This document shows, piece by piece, positions 25,252 through 33,748 of a stretch of 64,000 bases of DNA. Both the position numbers and the translations under genes were made by a program. How positions within the stretch are numbered: the stretch's first letter is position 1; each line of letters opens with the position of its first letter. This DNA comes from Actinomadura macra NBRC 14102 (GTDB lineage Bacteria; Actinomycetota; Actinomycetes; Streptosporangiales; Streptosporangiaceae): contig NZ_BCQT01000003.1 of the NCBI RefSeq assembly GCF_001552215.1, positions 124,001 through 188,000 of the forward strand. Direction: 5' to 3'. The notes beneath the pieces were generated by a model. That model worked only from the letters and a program-made list of their open reading frames with translations, had not been told where the DNA came from and ran no database searches.

Positions 25252-25744
25252 TCCGATACTCCGATGATTGGAATCTTTGGTGGTAGTTGTTGCGCGGCGG
25301 CGCAAAAGACAAACGGCCCTTTCTTCAAAGTGATCTCCATCTGGTGCGCGGTCAATTTCATAAATGGCTGCTCATGGGGATATGTACTGTGATCACTGTT
25401 TGTCACGGTGAGTGAGCGATCATGGAGTGATGCTCGCCGCCTCGGGAAGGCTCTTCGTCCAGCTCATGGGCCCGATGCTCGCGTAAGAGTTCCGTAGATC
25501 GTTACTCATAGTCACGCAAACAGGTTTACTGCTGGCCCATCCGGAAAAGCAGCAGGTAATCCGGCAACTCGGGACAACAGAACCAAGGGCGCTGGGGCCC
25601 GGGCCCACCGGACCGCCGCCCGACCGAGATTCACCGCGACCGAGGGGCGAGAACCGGCGGGCTCCGCCGCCTGCGGAGTGGCAGGGCGGCGGGCCGCCCC
25701 CACCCCTCACCCTGGAAGCGGTGACGAGAGCAGAGGTGTTCAAC
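25252..25744. promoter_or_regulatory. Divergent promoter region, protease / PRC-barrel genes
   Basis: About 490 bases with no gene. Near 25400 it holds the palindrome GTGATCAC and, within 30 bases, a second GATC-containing element (GAGCGATCATGG). Near 25530 CTGCTG and CAGCAG form a weak six-base hairpin. These could be operator sites; nothing matches a sigma consensus convincingly. Confidence 0.35.
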
Positions 25745-26773
25745 GTGCAGACGGAGACACAGGTCCGGGAACTGATGGGCACGAGCGTGACCGACACCCA
25801 CGGCACCAAGGTCGGCACGATCAAGCAGGTCTATCTCAATGACGACTCCGGCGCGCCGGAGTGGGTCACGGTGCACACCGGATGGTTCGGGATGCGGGAG
25901 AGCTTCGTGCCGCTGTCCGGGGCGCGCAAGAGCCAGGACGCTCTCCAGGTCCCCTACGACAAGGAGACCATCAAGGGCGCTCCGAACGTGGACGCGGACG
26001 AGCACCTGTCGCACGCCCAGATCGTCGATCTCTACCGGCACTACGGCGTACGTCCCCCGAGCGGTCGCAGCGCGCCGGGCGAAGCGGGTGCCGCGGGCAA
26101 GGAGGCGGGCGACCGTCCGGCGGCCGGCTCGCCGGGCCAGGCCGCGGCGGGCACGTCCAGCACCTCCGGCACGTCCAGCTCGTCCGGTAGCTCGGACATG
26201 TCTGGGACCGCGGGCGCGGCCGGGACAGCCGGGACCGCCGGTGCGGCGGGGATGGCCGTCCACGCCGAGCGGCAGGGCAAGCAGGCGCAGGGCCTGCCCC
26301 CGCAGTCGGCGCGCGAGGGCGCGGAAGCCCCGATGACCGAGATCACCCGTTCCGAGGAGCAGATGCGCATCGGTACCGAGCGCCACGAGTCCGGCCGTAT
26401 CCGCGTCCACAAGTGGGTGGAGACGGAGACGGTCGAGCGGACGATCCCGGTCTCGCACGAGGAGATCAGGATCGACCGCGAGCCGATCACCGGCGGCGAG
26501 CCCGGCGCCAAGGTGACGCTCACCGAGGACGACCAGGAGATCATCCTCTACGAGGAGCGCCCGGTCGTGGCCAAGGAGACGGTGCCGGTCGAGCGGGTCC
26601 GCATCCACACCGAGCAGGTGCAGGACGAGCAGACCATCCGATCGGAGCTCCGCAAGGAGCGCATCGAGGTGACGCGCGAGGACGGCACGCGCGCCGACCG
26701 CGACCGCAGCGGCGGCGGCCGTGGCGCCGACCCCGGCCGGAACGCCGACCGGGGGCGCCGCTCCAAGTCCTGA
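25745..26773 (+). CDS. PRC-barrel plus DUF2382 stress-type protein
   Basis: 342 residues from GTG 25745, picked because AGAGGTG sits six bases upstream; GTGs at 25721 and 25736 are alternatives. Residues about 5-90 are a PRC-barrel (LMGTSVTDTHGTKVGTIKQV, WVTVHTGWFGMRESFVPL). A 100-residue Ala/Gly/Ser linker follows. Residues about 195-310 are DUF2382 (RSEEQMRIGTERHESGRIRV, then YEERPVVAKETVPVERVRI). Such proteins are common in actinobacteria and often stress-linked; the biochemical role is unknown. Confidence 0.9.
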   Translation: MQTETQVRELMGTSVTDTHGTKVGTIKQVYLNDDSGAPEWVTVHTGWFGMRESFVPLSGARKSQDALQVPYDKETIKGAPNVDADEHLSHAQIVDLYRHYGVRPPSGRSAPGEAGAAGKEAGDRPAAGSPGQAAAGTSSTSGTSSSSGSSDMSGTAGAAGTAGTAGAAGMAVHAERQGKQAQGLPPQSAREGAEAPMTEITRSEEQMRIGTERHESGRIRVHKWVETETVERTIPVSHEEIRIDREPITGGEPGAKVTLTEDDQEIILYEERPVVAKETVPVERVRIHTEQVQDEQTIRSELRKERIEVTREDGTRADRDRSGGGRGADPGRNADRGRRSKS

Positions 26774-26900
26774 CGAGGCCCGCACGCGCCCTCGGGCCCA
26801 CGCCGGATGCCCCCGTGCCCGGCCGGATCTGACACACCCGCCGTCCGGTCGGGCACGTGGCTGCCCGAGCTGCCGGATGACGGCATGGCCGGATACGGCC

Positions 26901-26917
26901 ATCCCGCCGGGCGGGAT
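26901..26917. promoter_or_regulatory. Perfect palindrome upstream of the patatin gene
   Basis: ATCCCGCC-G-GGCGGGAT: two eight-base arms with one central base. Symmetric sites of this size often bind dimeric regulators. It is the only notable element in the roughly 450-base gap between the PRC-barrel and patatin genes, apart from a TTGACA near 27040 without a matching -10. Confidence 0.35.
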
Positions 26918-27227
26918 TGTCCCGTCCGATGGCCGGACGTGTTGTTGTCACCGCTTCGAAAGAGTGGTCAACTTCCGGACTTTGGGTGTGGTCACCGATT
27001 CTTTTGCGTTTTCGCCAGCCTGTCCGGACCAATAGTGAGATTTCTTGACAGTCGGGGGTGTCACGGGAGAAGTTCCAGACGATGGCCCGCACAGGGACGA
27101 CCGGCCACTGTTCCGGTTCGGTCATGGCCTTATGACCCGCCACTGGCCAACCCCCAGGGCCGGCCGCTTGCTGGGGCGAGCGGCCGGCCGCCGGTTTACC
27201 GAGTCCCGTCCTGGTCAGTACCGGAGG

Positions 27228-28052
27228 ATGGAGAGGACGGCGTTCGTGCTCGGCGGCGGCGGCGTCCTCGGTGCCCACGAGGTCGGCATGCTGCGGGCGC
27301 TGGAGGAGACCGGCGTGCGTCCCGACCTCGTCGTCGGCACGTCCATCGGCGCGCTCAACGGCGCGCTCGTCGCGGCCGACCCCGGTACCGCCGTCCGGCG
27401 TCTCACGGACCTGTGGTCGGACGAGTCGGTCCGCGAGGTGTTCGGCGCCCGCGTCTGGTCACGGCTGTGGACACTGGCCCGCTCCGGCACGCACCTGCAC
27501 GCGAACGACCCGCTGCGCCGGATGCTCGGCGAACTCCTGGAGACCACGGAGATCGAGGACCTGGCCGTCCCGTTCCAGTGCGTCGCCGCCTGCATCGAGA
27601 CCGCGATGCCGCACTGGTTCACCCGAGGCCCGGTCATCCCCGCAGTCCTCGCCTCGTGCGCCGCGCCGGGGCTGCTGCCGCCCGTCCGCGTCGGGGACCG
27701 GCACTATTTCGACGGCGGGCTCGTCCACAGCATTCCCGTCGGACGCGCCGTCGAACTGGGCGCCACCACCATCTACGTCCTGCACGTCGGACGCATCGAA
27801 CGCGACCTCGCGCCGCCGCGCCGTCCCTGGGAGGTCGGCATGGTCGCCTTCGAGATCGCCCGCAGGCACCGCTTCTTCGAGGAGATGGCGACGCTGCCGG
27901 ACGGGCTGGCCGTGCACGTCCTGCCCGCCGGCGCGAGGCCGCAGAAGGCCGGTGTCGACCTCGCCCAGGTGCGCTACCGCAACGTCTCCGGCATCGCCGC
28001 CCATATCGAACGCGCCTACCAGGCGTCCTTGAAGTACCTCAAAGAAGTGTGA
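27228..28052 (+). CDS. Patatin-like phospholipase
   Basis: 274 residues from ATG 27228; the frame extends upstream to 27045 but that part is not conserved-looking. Oxyanion loop FVLGGGGVLGAHEVG, nucleophile elbow VGTSIGALNG with Ser in GTSIG, and catalytic Asp in HYFDGGLVHSIPV (DGG). It hydrolyses acyl chains from lipids, probably at the membrane face. The next gene starts two bases after its stop and encodes an acyltransferase, which suggests lipid remodelling as a unit. Confidence 0.92.
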   Translation: MERTAFVLGGGGVLGAHEVGMLRALEETGVRPDLVVGTSIGALNGALVAADPGTAVRRLTDLWSDESVREVFGARVWSRLWTLARSGTHLHANDPLRRMLGELLETTEIEDLAVPFQCVAACIETAMPHWFTRGPVIPAVLASCAAPGLLPPVRVGDRHYFDGGLVHSIPVGRAVELGATTIYVLHVGRIERDLAPPRRPWEVGMVAFEIARRHRFFEEMATLPDGLAVHVLPAGARPQKAGVDLAQVRYRNVSGIAAHIERAYQASLKYLKEV

Positions 28053-28053
28053 A

Positions 28054-28983
28054 ATGCCGCCGCCCATCGTGCGCCGCGTGCTCTGCACGCCGCTCCTCTT
28101 CGTTCTGACCCTGCTGCTCCTCGTGCTGTTTCCACTGGCACTCGTCGGCGGACGCCCCCGGCGCCTGCTCTCGTTCGCGCTCGCCTGGGGCACGCTGGAA
28201 TGCAGGGCCGTTCTCGAGTGCACCTGGCAGTGGGTACTCCGCCGCCCCCGTTCGGACCACCACTACGACATCATCCGCCGCTATGTCGCGGGCCTTTACT
28301 CCTCCGCGCAGAAGCGGCTCGGCCTGGAGGTCGTGATCGAGGGCAGCTGGGACGGCCCGCCGGGCGACCGGCCCCTGATCGTCCTCAGCCGGCACGCGGG
28401 CCCGGGGGACGCCCTCCTGCTCGTCCACCATCTGCTCGGCGACTACCGGCGGCGCCCGCGCGTCGTCATGAAGGCCCAGCTCCAGCTCGACCCGTGCATC
28501 GACATCGCCGCCAACCGGCTGCCGAACGCCTTCGTCACCCCCGGCGACGGCGCCGCCCGCATCGAGCGGCTCGCCACCGGCCTCGGCCCGCGCGACGCCC
28601 TGGTCATCTTCCCCGAGGGCGGCAACTTCACCCCCGACCGGCGGCGCCGCGCCATCCGCCGCCTCACCCGCCAGCGCCGCCTGGACGAGGCGTCCCGCGC
28701 GGCCCGCATGCGCCACGTGCTGCCGCCGCGCGCCGGCGGCGTCCTCGCGGCCCTCGCCGCCGCCCCCACCGCGGACGTCGTGTTCGTCGCGCATGTCGGC
28801 CTCGACCACATGATCTCGCCCGGCGAGGTCTGGCGCCGCATCCCGCTCGCGCACCCCGTCCGCGCGCACTGGTGGCGCATCCGGTCCGAGGACGTCCCGC
28901 GCGGCCAGGACGCCCAGATCGACTGGCTCTACGCCCAGTGGCAGAAGGCCGACACCTGGATCGCGGCCGGGCACCGACCATGA
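28054..28983 (+). CDS. 1-acyl-glycerol-3-phosphate acyltransferase-like protein (PlsC fold)
   Basis: 309 residues. An N-terminal hydrophobic segment (LLFVLTLLLLVLFPLALV) anchors it in the membrane. The catalytic motif is SRHAGPGDALLL, an H-x4-D variant of NHxxxxD, and FPEGGNFTPDRRRR matches the FPEG motif of PlsC enzymes. Transfers acyl groups to a phospholipid precursor or a related alcohol. It sits directly after the patatin gene. Confidence 0.9.
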   Translation: MPPPIVRRVLCTPLLFVLTLLLLVLFPLALVGGRPRRLLSFALAWGTLECRAVLECTWQWVLRRPRSDHHYDIIRRYVAGLYSSAQKRLGLEVVIEGSWDGPPGDRPLIVLSRHAGPGDALLLVHHLLGDYRRRPRVVMKAQLQLDPCIDIAANRLPNAFVTPGDGAARIERLATGLGPRDALVIFPEGGNFTPDRRRRAIRRLTRQRRLDEASRAARMRHVLPPRAGGVLAALAAAPTADVVFVAHVGLDHMISPGEVWRRIPLAHPVRAHWWRIRSEDVPRGQDAQIDWLYAQWQKADTWIAAGHRP

Positions 28984-29004
28984 TCCCGCGGGTACAGTCG
29001 TGCC

Positions 29005-29424
29005 ATGGACGAGGGGACGGTCAGGGTCGACCTGTGGATCTGGTCGGTGCGGCTGCTGAAGACCCGCTCGATGGCCACCACCGCGTGCCGCGCGGGCCAC
29101 GTCCGGGTCAACGACGAGCGCGCCAAGCCCGCCACCCCCGTCCGTCCGGGCGATGAGATCCGGATGCGCCATGACGGCCGCGAGCGCATCGTGATCGTCC
29201 AGCGCCTCGTCCGCAAGCGGGTGGGCGCCTCCGTCGCCGCGGAGTGCCTCATCGACAAGAGCCCTCCGCCACCGCCCCGCGAGGCCCTCATCCCCATCGG
29301 CCGCCGTGACCGCGGCGCCGGCCGGCCCACCAAGCGCGACCGCCGCGAACTGGACCGTCTCCGCGCCCTCGACCAGAGCCGCGCCGCCCACGACCTGTCC
29401 ACCCCCGCCGGAGACGACTCCTGA
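29005..29424 (+). CDS. S4 RNA-binding domain protein (Hsp15-like)
   Basis: 139 residues. The S4 domain spans about residues 5-65: VRVDLWIWSVRLLKTRSMAT, AGHVRVNDERAKPATPVRPG, as in Hsp15 heat-shock proteins that rescue stalled 50S subunits. A basic tail follows (RRDRGAGRPTKRDRRELDRL). Starts 22 bases after the acyltransferase stop, so possibly in the same transcript. Confidence 0.9.
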   Translation: MDEGTVRVDLWIWSVRLLKTRSMATTACRAGHVRVNDERAKPATPVRPGDEIRMRHDGRERIVIVQRLVRKRVGASVAAECLIDKSPPPPPREALIPIGRRDRGAGRPTKRDRRELDRLRALDQSRAAHDLSTPAGDDS

Positions 29425-29463
29425 CGGCCGGTCGCGCGCAACGAGAAGGGCAGAAGTCGACAA

Positions 29464-29606
29464 GGGCAGAATGCGACTCGACGCATGCCCCGCGTCATGC
29501 GTCCGCCTGATCGCCGCGACGAATCAAGGTTCAGCCGGCGCCGCGCCCCCGCGGTGCGGCACCGGCCGTTCGAAAGGCGAGAGGAAGAACGAGCCGCATT
29601 CTGCCC
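29464..29606. repeat. 12-base inverted repeats flanking about 119 bases
   Basis: GGGCAGAATGCG at 29464-29475 is the exact reverse complement of CGCATTCTGCCC at 29595-29606. They lie in the 320-base gap (29425-29744) that has no supported gene. They could be termini of a small non-autonomous element or part of a long RNA stem. No target-site duplication is obvious. Confidence 0.4.
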
Positions 29607-29744
29607 AATCGCATTTCTAGACCGGTGGACGCCGCCACGTCCGGTGCGCAGCCGCGCGGGCGCGCCTGAGACCGCGCAGCCGCGCACCACCACGCAACTG
29701 CGCGCCTGTACACGAGCCCTGTGCGGGGAGACCATGCGGGGGTG

Positions 29745-30662
29745 ATGGACGAGCGGAACCCGAAACATCAGCTCCCCTATCCCTACGACCAGGACCTGTC
29801 GGGAGTGCTGCGGCGGCTGAACCGGCGTACTCCCGCCAGCCGCAACAGGCTCGCCAACGATCCGGTGACGGCCGCCTACCTGGCGGCGGGCATGCGGTTG
29901 ATCGGACGTCACCTGGGCCCGAGCGCGGTGCGGACGTCCACCGACCCGGACGACGCGGCCTCCATCGAACGCCCCCTGCTCGCCTTCCTTTCCCAGCGCG
30001 CGGTCGTCGCCGAGGTCGGCGCGAACCCCGACCCGTTCCCGCGGATGGGGAGCGTCTCGACGCTGCGGTCCACCTGGGGATGCCATTCGGACTTCATCTC
30101 CGACCTGCTGCGGTTCGGCTTGTGGTCCTATCATCCGAACCATTGCGACGTCACCGAGGCCGCCGACATCCTCGGCGACCTACTCCAGGGCCCCGACTAT
30201 GTCGAGGCCATTCATCGGCTGGGGTTCTGGAACATCCTGACCCTGGTCGACCGGCCCCGGTTCCGCCTCGAACTCTTCGTCACCGCCGCCGCGGAGGGCG
30301 ACGAGGTGATCCAGAAGGCGATGGCCGAGAACTATCGCGAGATCAAGGAGCCGTGGACGGAGGTCTGCGAGGAACTCCTGGAGGCGCGGAACCTGCGGCT
30401 GCGCCCGGGGATCACGGTCGACGGCCTGGTCGACATGATCAGTGCCGTGATGGAGGGGACCGCGCTGCGCGCGCTCGCCGACCCCGGCGCGGGCGTGATC
30501 GACCGCGCCGGGCGGAGGTCCCTCGCGGGGACGGCGCTGCTCGCCCTCATCCGCGGATGCGTCGAGCGAGTCGACGACGCCGACGGGCGGTCGCTGGAGG
30601 AATCGGTCCACGCGATGGTCTATGACCTTCCCGTCTCGTCCCCCTACCAGGTTGCCTACTAG
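29745..30662 (+). CDS. All-helical hypothetical protein, possibly TetR-like C-domain
   Basis: 305 residues from ATG 29745, after a GGGGGTG tract; a GTG at 29721 is possible. It looks all-alpha. The second half has features of TetR-type ligand domains (EPWTEVCEELLEARNLRLRP, VDGLVDMISAVMEGTALRAL), but no convincing helix-turn-helix is visible in the N-terminus. Could be a divergent regulator. Its stop shares the CTAG tetramer with the convergent methyltransferase gene. Confidence 0.65.
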   Translation: MDERNPKHQLPYPYDQDLSGVLRRLNRRTPASRNRLANDPVTAAYLAAGMRLIGRHLGPSAVRTSTDPDDAASIERPLLAFLSQRAVVAEVGANPDPFPRMGSVSTLRSTWGCHSDFISDLLRFGLWSYHPNHCDVTEAADILGDLLQGPDYVEAIHRLGFWNILTLVDRPRFRLELFVTAAAEGDEVIQKAMAENYREIKEPWTEVCEELLEARNLRLRPGITVDGLVDMISAVMEGTALRALADPGAGVIDRAGRRSLAGTALLALIRGCVERVDDADGRSLEESVHAMVYDLPVSSPYQVAY

Positions 30663-31294
30663 TCGCCTTGATCCTTTTGCGGGGCCGCCGGCTTGCGGGC
30701 GAGCAGGCAGCCTTGGCCGAATCTCTCGGTCTCGGCGGGCTCGCGGGAAGCGCGGGCGTCCACCACCAGTCCCGCCTGTTCCAGCAGACCGGCGAGGTGG
30801 TCGAGCGGCCAGCGGTAGGCGAGTGTGACCTTGTGGTCGAACGGCCGGAGGATGTCGGGCGACGCGAAGGTGCCGAGCAGGAGCCGGCCGCCGGGGGCGA
30901 GAACGCGGTGGATCTCGGCGAGCACGTCCGGGAGCCGCTCGGGCGGGGTGTGGATGGTCGAGTACCAGGCGAGGACGCCGCCGAGCGAGCCGTCCGGTAG
31001 GTCCAGGGCGGTCATGGAGCCCTCGTCGAACCGCAGCGCCGGGTGCGCCCGCCGGGCCAGCGTGATCATCGCCGGGGACAGGTCGATGCCGAAGGCGGTG
31101 CGGCCGAGCGCGGTGAGGTGGGCGGTCAGGTGGCCGGGGCCGCAGCCGAGGTCGGCGACCGGGTCCCCGGCGAGTTCGGCGAAGGCGGCGATCAGGCCAC
31201 GGTCGAGGGGGTGGCTCTTGCGGGCGTCGCCGAACAGTTCGGCGTAGAGGTCGGCGACGGCGTCATAGGCGGTCCTGGTATCTGCTTCGGTCAC
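30659..31294 (-). CDS. Class I SAM-dependent methyltransferase
   Basis: 211 residues from GTG 31294; a longer frame to 31438 adds an unlike N-terminus and is rejected. Motif I is VADLGCGPGHLTAHLTALG, motif II region FGIDLSPAMITLARR, motif III region LAPGGRLLLGTF. Small-molecule type. The frame ends in TAG at 30659-30661, overlapping the plus-strand TAG of the neighbouring gene. Confidence 0.9.
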   Translation of the reverse strand: MTEADTRTAYDAVADLYAELFGDARKSHPLDRGLIAAFAELAGDPVADLGCGPGHLTAHLTALGRTAFGIDLSPAMITLARRAHPALRFDEGSMTALDLPDGSLGGVLAWYSTIHTPPERLPDVLAEIHRVLAPGGRLLLGTFASPDILRPFDHKVTLAYRWPLDHLAGLLEQAGLVVDARASREPAETERFGQGCLLARKPAAPQKDQGD

Positions 31295-31440
31295 GCTCGA
31301 CGACGGTAGTGCCTGGGGACCCGCGGCCGGCCTGGCGCAGGATTTGCCCTTTATGGGGCTTGTGGTGAGGAGTGTGGTGGAACGTCCCGAAATGCGGCGG
31401 GGGTAGCGGGTCGACACCGCCTGACTGGAGGGGACCACCC

Positions 31441-32619
31441 ATGACTGAATCCGCCCACTTCCCGGCCCCGGCGCGTGACATCTGCGGGACCATGCTCGTC
31501 CACCGGAGGCTGCTCAACGACAGCATGACCTACCGCGCCCAGCGCGCACGGATCGAGAACCGCGCGCTCCAGTACGAGACGGGACGGCGCAGCGCGGTTC
31601 GCAGCGAGGTGCTCACGATCCCCGTCGTCGTCCACGTCGTCCACAACCCGAGCTTTCCGGAACAGAACATCAGCGATGATCAGATCCACAGCCAGATCGA
31701 CGTCCTCAACCGGGACTTCCGTGCCGCGAACACGGACGTGTCCCTGGTGCCCGAGGTGTGGCGACCACTGATCGCCGACACCCGGATCGAGTTCCAGCTC
31801 GCGACCCGCGACCCGCTCGGGAACCCGACGGACGGGATCTTCCGGACCGAGACGGACCGGGACGGGTTCGACACGCGCGACACGGTGAAGGCCAGCGACA
31901 CCGGCGGCGCCGACCCCTGGCCGAGCGATCAATACCTGAACATGTGGGTCTGCCAGCTCCAGGGCGGCCTGCTGGGGTACGCGCAGTTCCCCGGCGGCCC
32001 GCCGCAGACCGACGGCGTGGTCATCCTGCACACGGCCTTCGGGACGAAGGGGTGCGCCACATCGCCCTTCGACGGGGGCCGGACCGCGACCCATGAGATC
32101 GGGCACTGGCTCGACCTCCTGCACATCTGGGGCGATGACGACGGCGCGTGCAGCAACGACGACCGCGTCGCCGATACCCCGAACCAGGCGTCCTCCAACA
32201 CCGGGAGCCCCGCGTTCCCGCATGTGACCTGCGACAACGGCCCAGACGGGGACATGTTCATGAATTACATGGACTATGTCGACGACCAGGCCATGGTCAT
32301 GTTCACGCGGGGGCAGAGCGACCGGATGGACGCGTGCCTGGAGGGGGCGCGCGCGTCCTTCGTCGTCGCCCGCCAGGTCGGTACCGCCAAGGAACCGGCC
32401 GCGGAAGCCGCCGCGGCCCCGGCCCCCGAGCCCGCTGCCGCCCCGGCTCCGGCGGCCCCGGCTGCGTCCCCCGCCCCCGCCCCCGCCCCCGCCGTGGCCC
32501 CGGCCGCGGCCGGTGGGGACGGGCATGCCGTGCAGGACGGCGAGGTGGAACGGCTGCTCAGAGAGGTCCTCAGCGAGATCCAGGACGCGATCGGCCTCGT
32601 CACCGGTGACGGCCGATGA
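31441..32619 (+). CDS. M43 (pappalysin-type) zinc metalloprotease without signal peptide
   Basis: 392 residues, GGAGGGG ten bases before ATG 31441. The zinc site [14 protein letters not shown] gives His218, Glu219, His222 and His228; the Met-turn is MNYMDY (about 274-279). Conserved [11 protein letters not shown] lies at residues 15-25. No signal peptide or membrane segment is present, which is odd for this family. Residues about 325-360 are an Ala/Pro linker, and the last 25 residues form an amphipathic helix ([17 protein letters not shown]). It is followed 16 bases later by a small gene. Confidence 0.88.
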   Translation: MTESAHFPAPARDICGTMLVHRRLLNDSMTYRAQRARIENRALQYETGRRSAVRSEVLTIPVVVHVVHNPSFPEQNISDDQIHSQIDVLNRDFRAANTDVSLVPEVWRPLIADTRIEFQLATRDPLGNPTDGIFRTETDRDGFDTRDTVKASDTGGADPWPSDQYLNMWVCQLQGGLLGYAQFPGGPPQTDGVVILHTAFGTKGCATSPFDGGRTATHEIGHWLDLLHIWGDDDGACSNDDRVADTPNQASSNTGSPAFPHVTCDNGPDGDMFMNYMDYVDDQAMVMFTRGQSDRMDACLEGARASFVVARQVGTAKEPAAEAAAAPAPEPAAAPAPAAPAASPAPAPAPAVAPAAAGGDGHAVQDGEVERLLREVLSEIQDAIGLVTGDGR

Positions 32620-32635
32620 GCCATCGGGAGGACGT

Positions 32636-32953
32636 GTGAACACGACGTTGACGGACATCACCGGCGCCTGGCTGCACTCCTTCGAGGAGGACACCGGCAC
32701 CTCGGAGGTGTACCGGCCGTCCGGCTACCGGTTCCCGCCCGCGCGGCGCGTGCGGCGGGGCCTGGAGTTCCGGTCGGACGGGACGTTCATCGAAAGCCGC
32801 CCCGGCCCGGACGACCGCCTCCGCGAGGTGCACGGCCGCTGGGAGAGGCAGGGCGCGGACCGGGTCGGTGTCACCTTCCCGCAGGGACGCGGCACGCCTT
32901 ACACGATCACGGTTCTGTCCGGCACGGACGACAGGCTCACGATCGCGAGGTGA
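32636..32953 (+). CDS. Small lipocalin-like hypothetical protein
   Basis: 105 residues from GTG 32636, with GGAGG four bases upstream. It opens ITGAWLHSFEEDTG and has a strand pattern with LEFRSDGTFIESRPG and GRWERQGADRVGVTFP, as in short lipocalin-like proteins. No signal peptide. Placed just after the M43 protease gene; it might be its inhibitor or substrate (inference only). Confidence 0.65.
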   Translation: MNTTLTDITGAWLHSFEEDTGTSEVYRPSGYRFPPARRVRRGLEFRSDGTFIESRPGPDDRLREVHGRWERQGADRVGVTFPQGRGTPYTITVLSGTDDRLTIAR

Positions 32954-32980
32954 TGCCCGGTTCCGGGCCGGTCGACGGGG

Positions 32981-33592
32981 TCAGGCCTGGTCGGCTCGGG
33001 TGGCCGGCCGACGGGAGCGCGGTGCGGCACGCAGATGGATGCGCTCGCCCTGCCGGCCGAAGAGGTTGAGGACCTCCACCGGCTGGTCGCCGGCGGGCCC
33101 GAACCAGTGCGGGAGCCGGGTGTCGAACTCGGCGGCCTCGCCCGGCTCCATGATCAGGTCATGGTCGGCGACGATCAGCCGCAGCCGCCCGGACAGGACG
33201 TACAGCCACTCGTAGCCCTCGTGCGTGCACGGGTCCGGCTCGTTCTGGTCGGCGGGAATGATCGATTTCCATGCCTGGAGGGGACCGGGCTGGCGGGTCA
33301 GGGGCACGACCGTCCGGCCGTTGCTGGCCCGCGGGGTGAGCCGGACGCGCGGGTCGCCGACCTCCGGCGCGCCGACCAGTTCGTCCAGCGGCACCTGGTG
33401 GGCCTGCGCGATCGGCAGCAGCAGTTCGAGGCTGGGCCTGCGCTGCCCCGCCTCCAGCCGCGACAGCGTGCTCTTGGAGATGCCGGTCGCCTCGGCCAGC
33501 GCGGCCAGGGTGACGCCGCGCTGGGTGCGCAGGCGCTTGAGCCGGGGGCCGACCTCGGCCAGCGCGGTGGCGATGGCGGGAGCGTGTTCCAT
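32981..33592 (-). CDS. XRE-family regulator with C-terminal cupin
   Basis: 203 residues. HTH at about residues 15-70 (LKRLRTQRGVTLAALAEATG, SKSTLSRLEAGQRRPSLELL). Cupin at about 105-190 (HEGYEWLYVLSGRLRLIV, MEPGEAAEFDTRLPHW). This architecture usually controls a divergently transcribed oxidoreductase; here only a 19-codon stub of such a gene remains across the 91-base gap, so the regulator may be orphaned. Confidence 0.93.
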   Translation of the reverse strand: MEHAPAIATALAEVGPRLKRLRTQRGVTLAALAEATGISKSTLSRLEAGQRRPSLELLLPIAQAHQVPLDELVGAPEVGDPRVRLTPRASNGRTVVPLTRQPGPLQAWKSIIPADQNEPDPCTHEGYEWLYVLSGRLRLIVADHDLIMEPGEAAEFDTRLPHWFGPAGDQPVEVLNLFGRQGERIHLRAAPRSRRPATRADQA

Positions 33593-33683
33593 GGCCCCAT
33601 TCCACCTCGCTCTCCCGGAAACAGCAACAGAAGTTGTCGTTTCCGGTGAGCGGCCCGCACCGGCTGAGGCTGAGGTGATCGCA

Positions 33684-33743
33684 ATGTACGACGTCGTGGT
33701 GATCGGCGCCGCGTCCGCGGCCGGCGGCGTGACGTGTGGCTAG
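33684..33743 (+). pseudogene. Oxidoreductase N-terminal stub next to XRE-cupin gene
   Basis: With a GAGGTG Shine-Dalgarno sequence six bases upstream, ATG 33684 reads MYDVVVIGAASAAGGVTCG and stops. The opening is that of FAD/NAD(P)-dependent oxidoreductases (M-Y-D-V-V-V-I-G-G-G), normally found divergent from XRE-cupin regulators. Only the first strand of the FAD fold remains, and its glycine motif is already altered. The rest is replaced by the end of the GT39-like gene, whose stop lies six bases further on. Confidence 0.6.
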
Positions 33744-33748
33744 GACTA

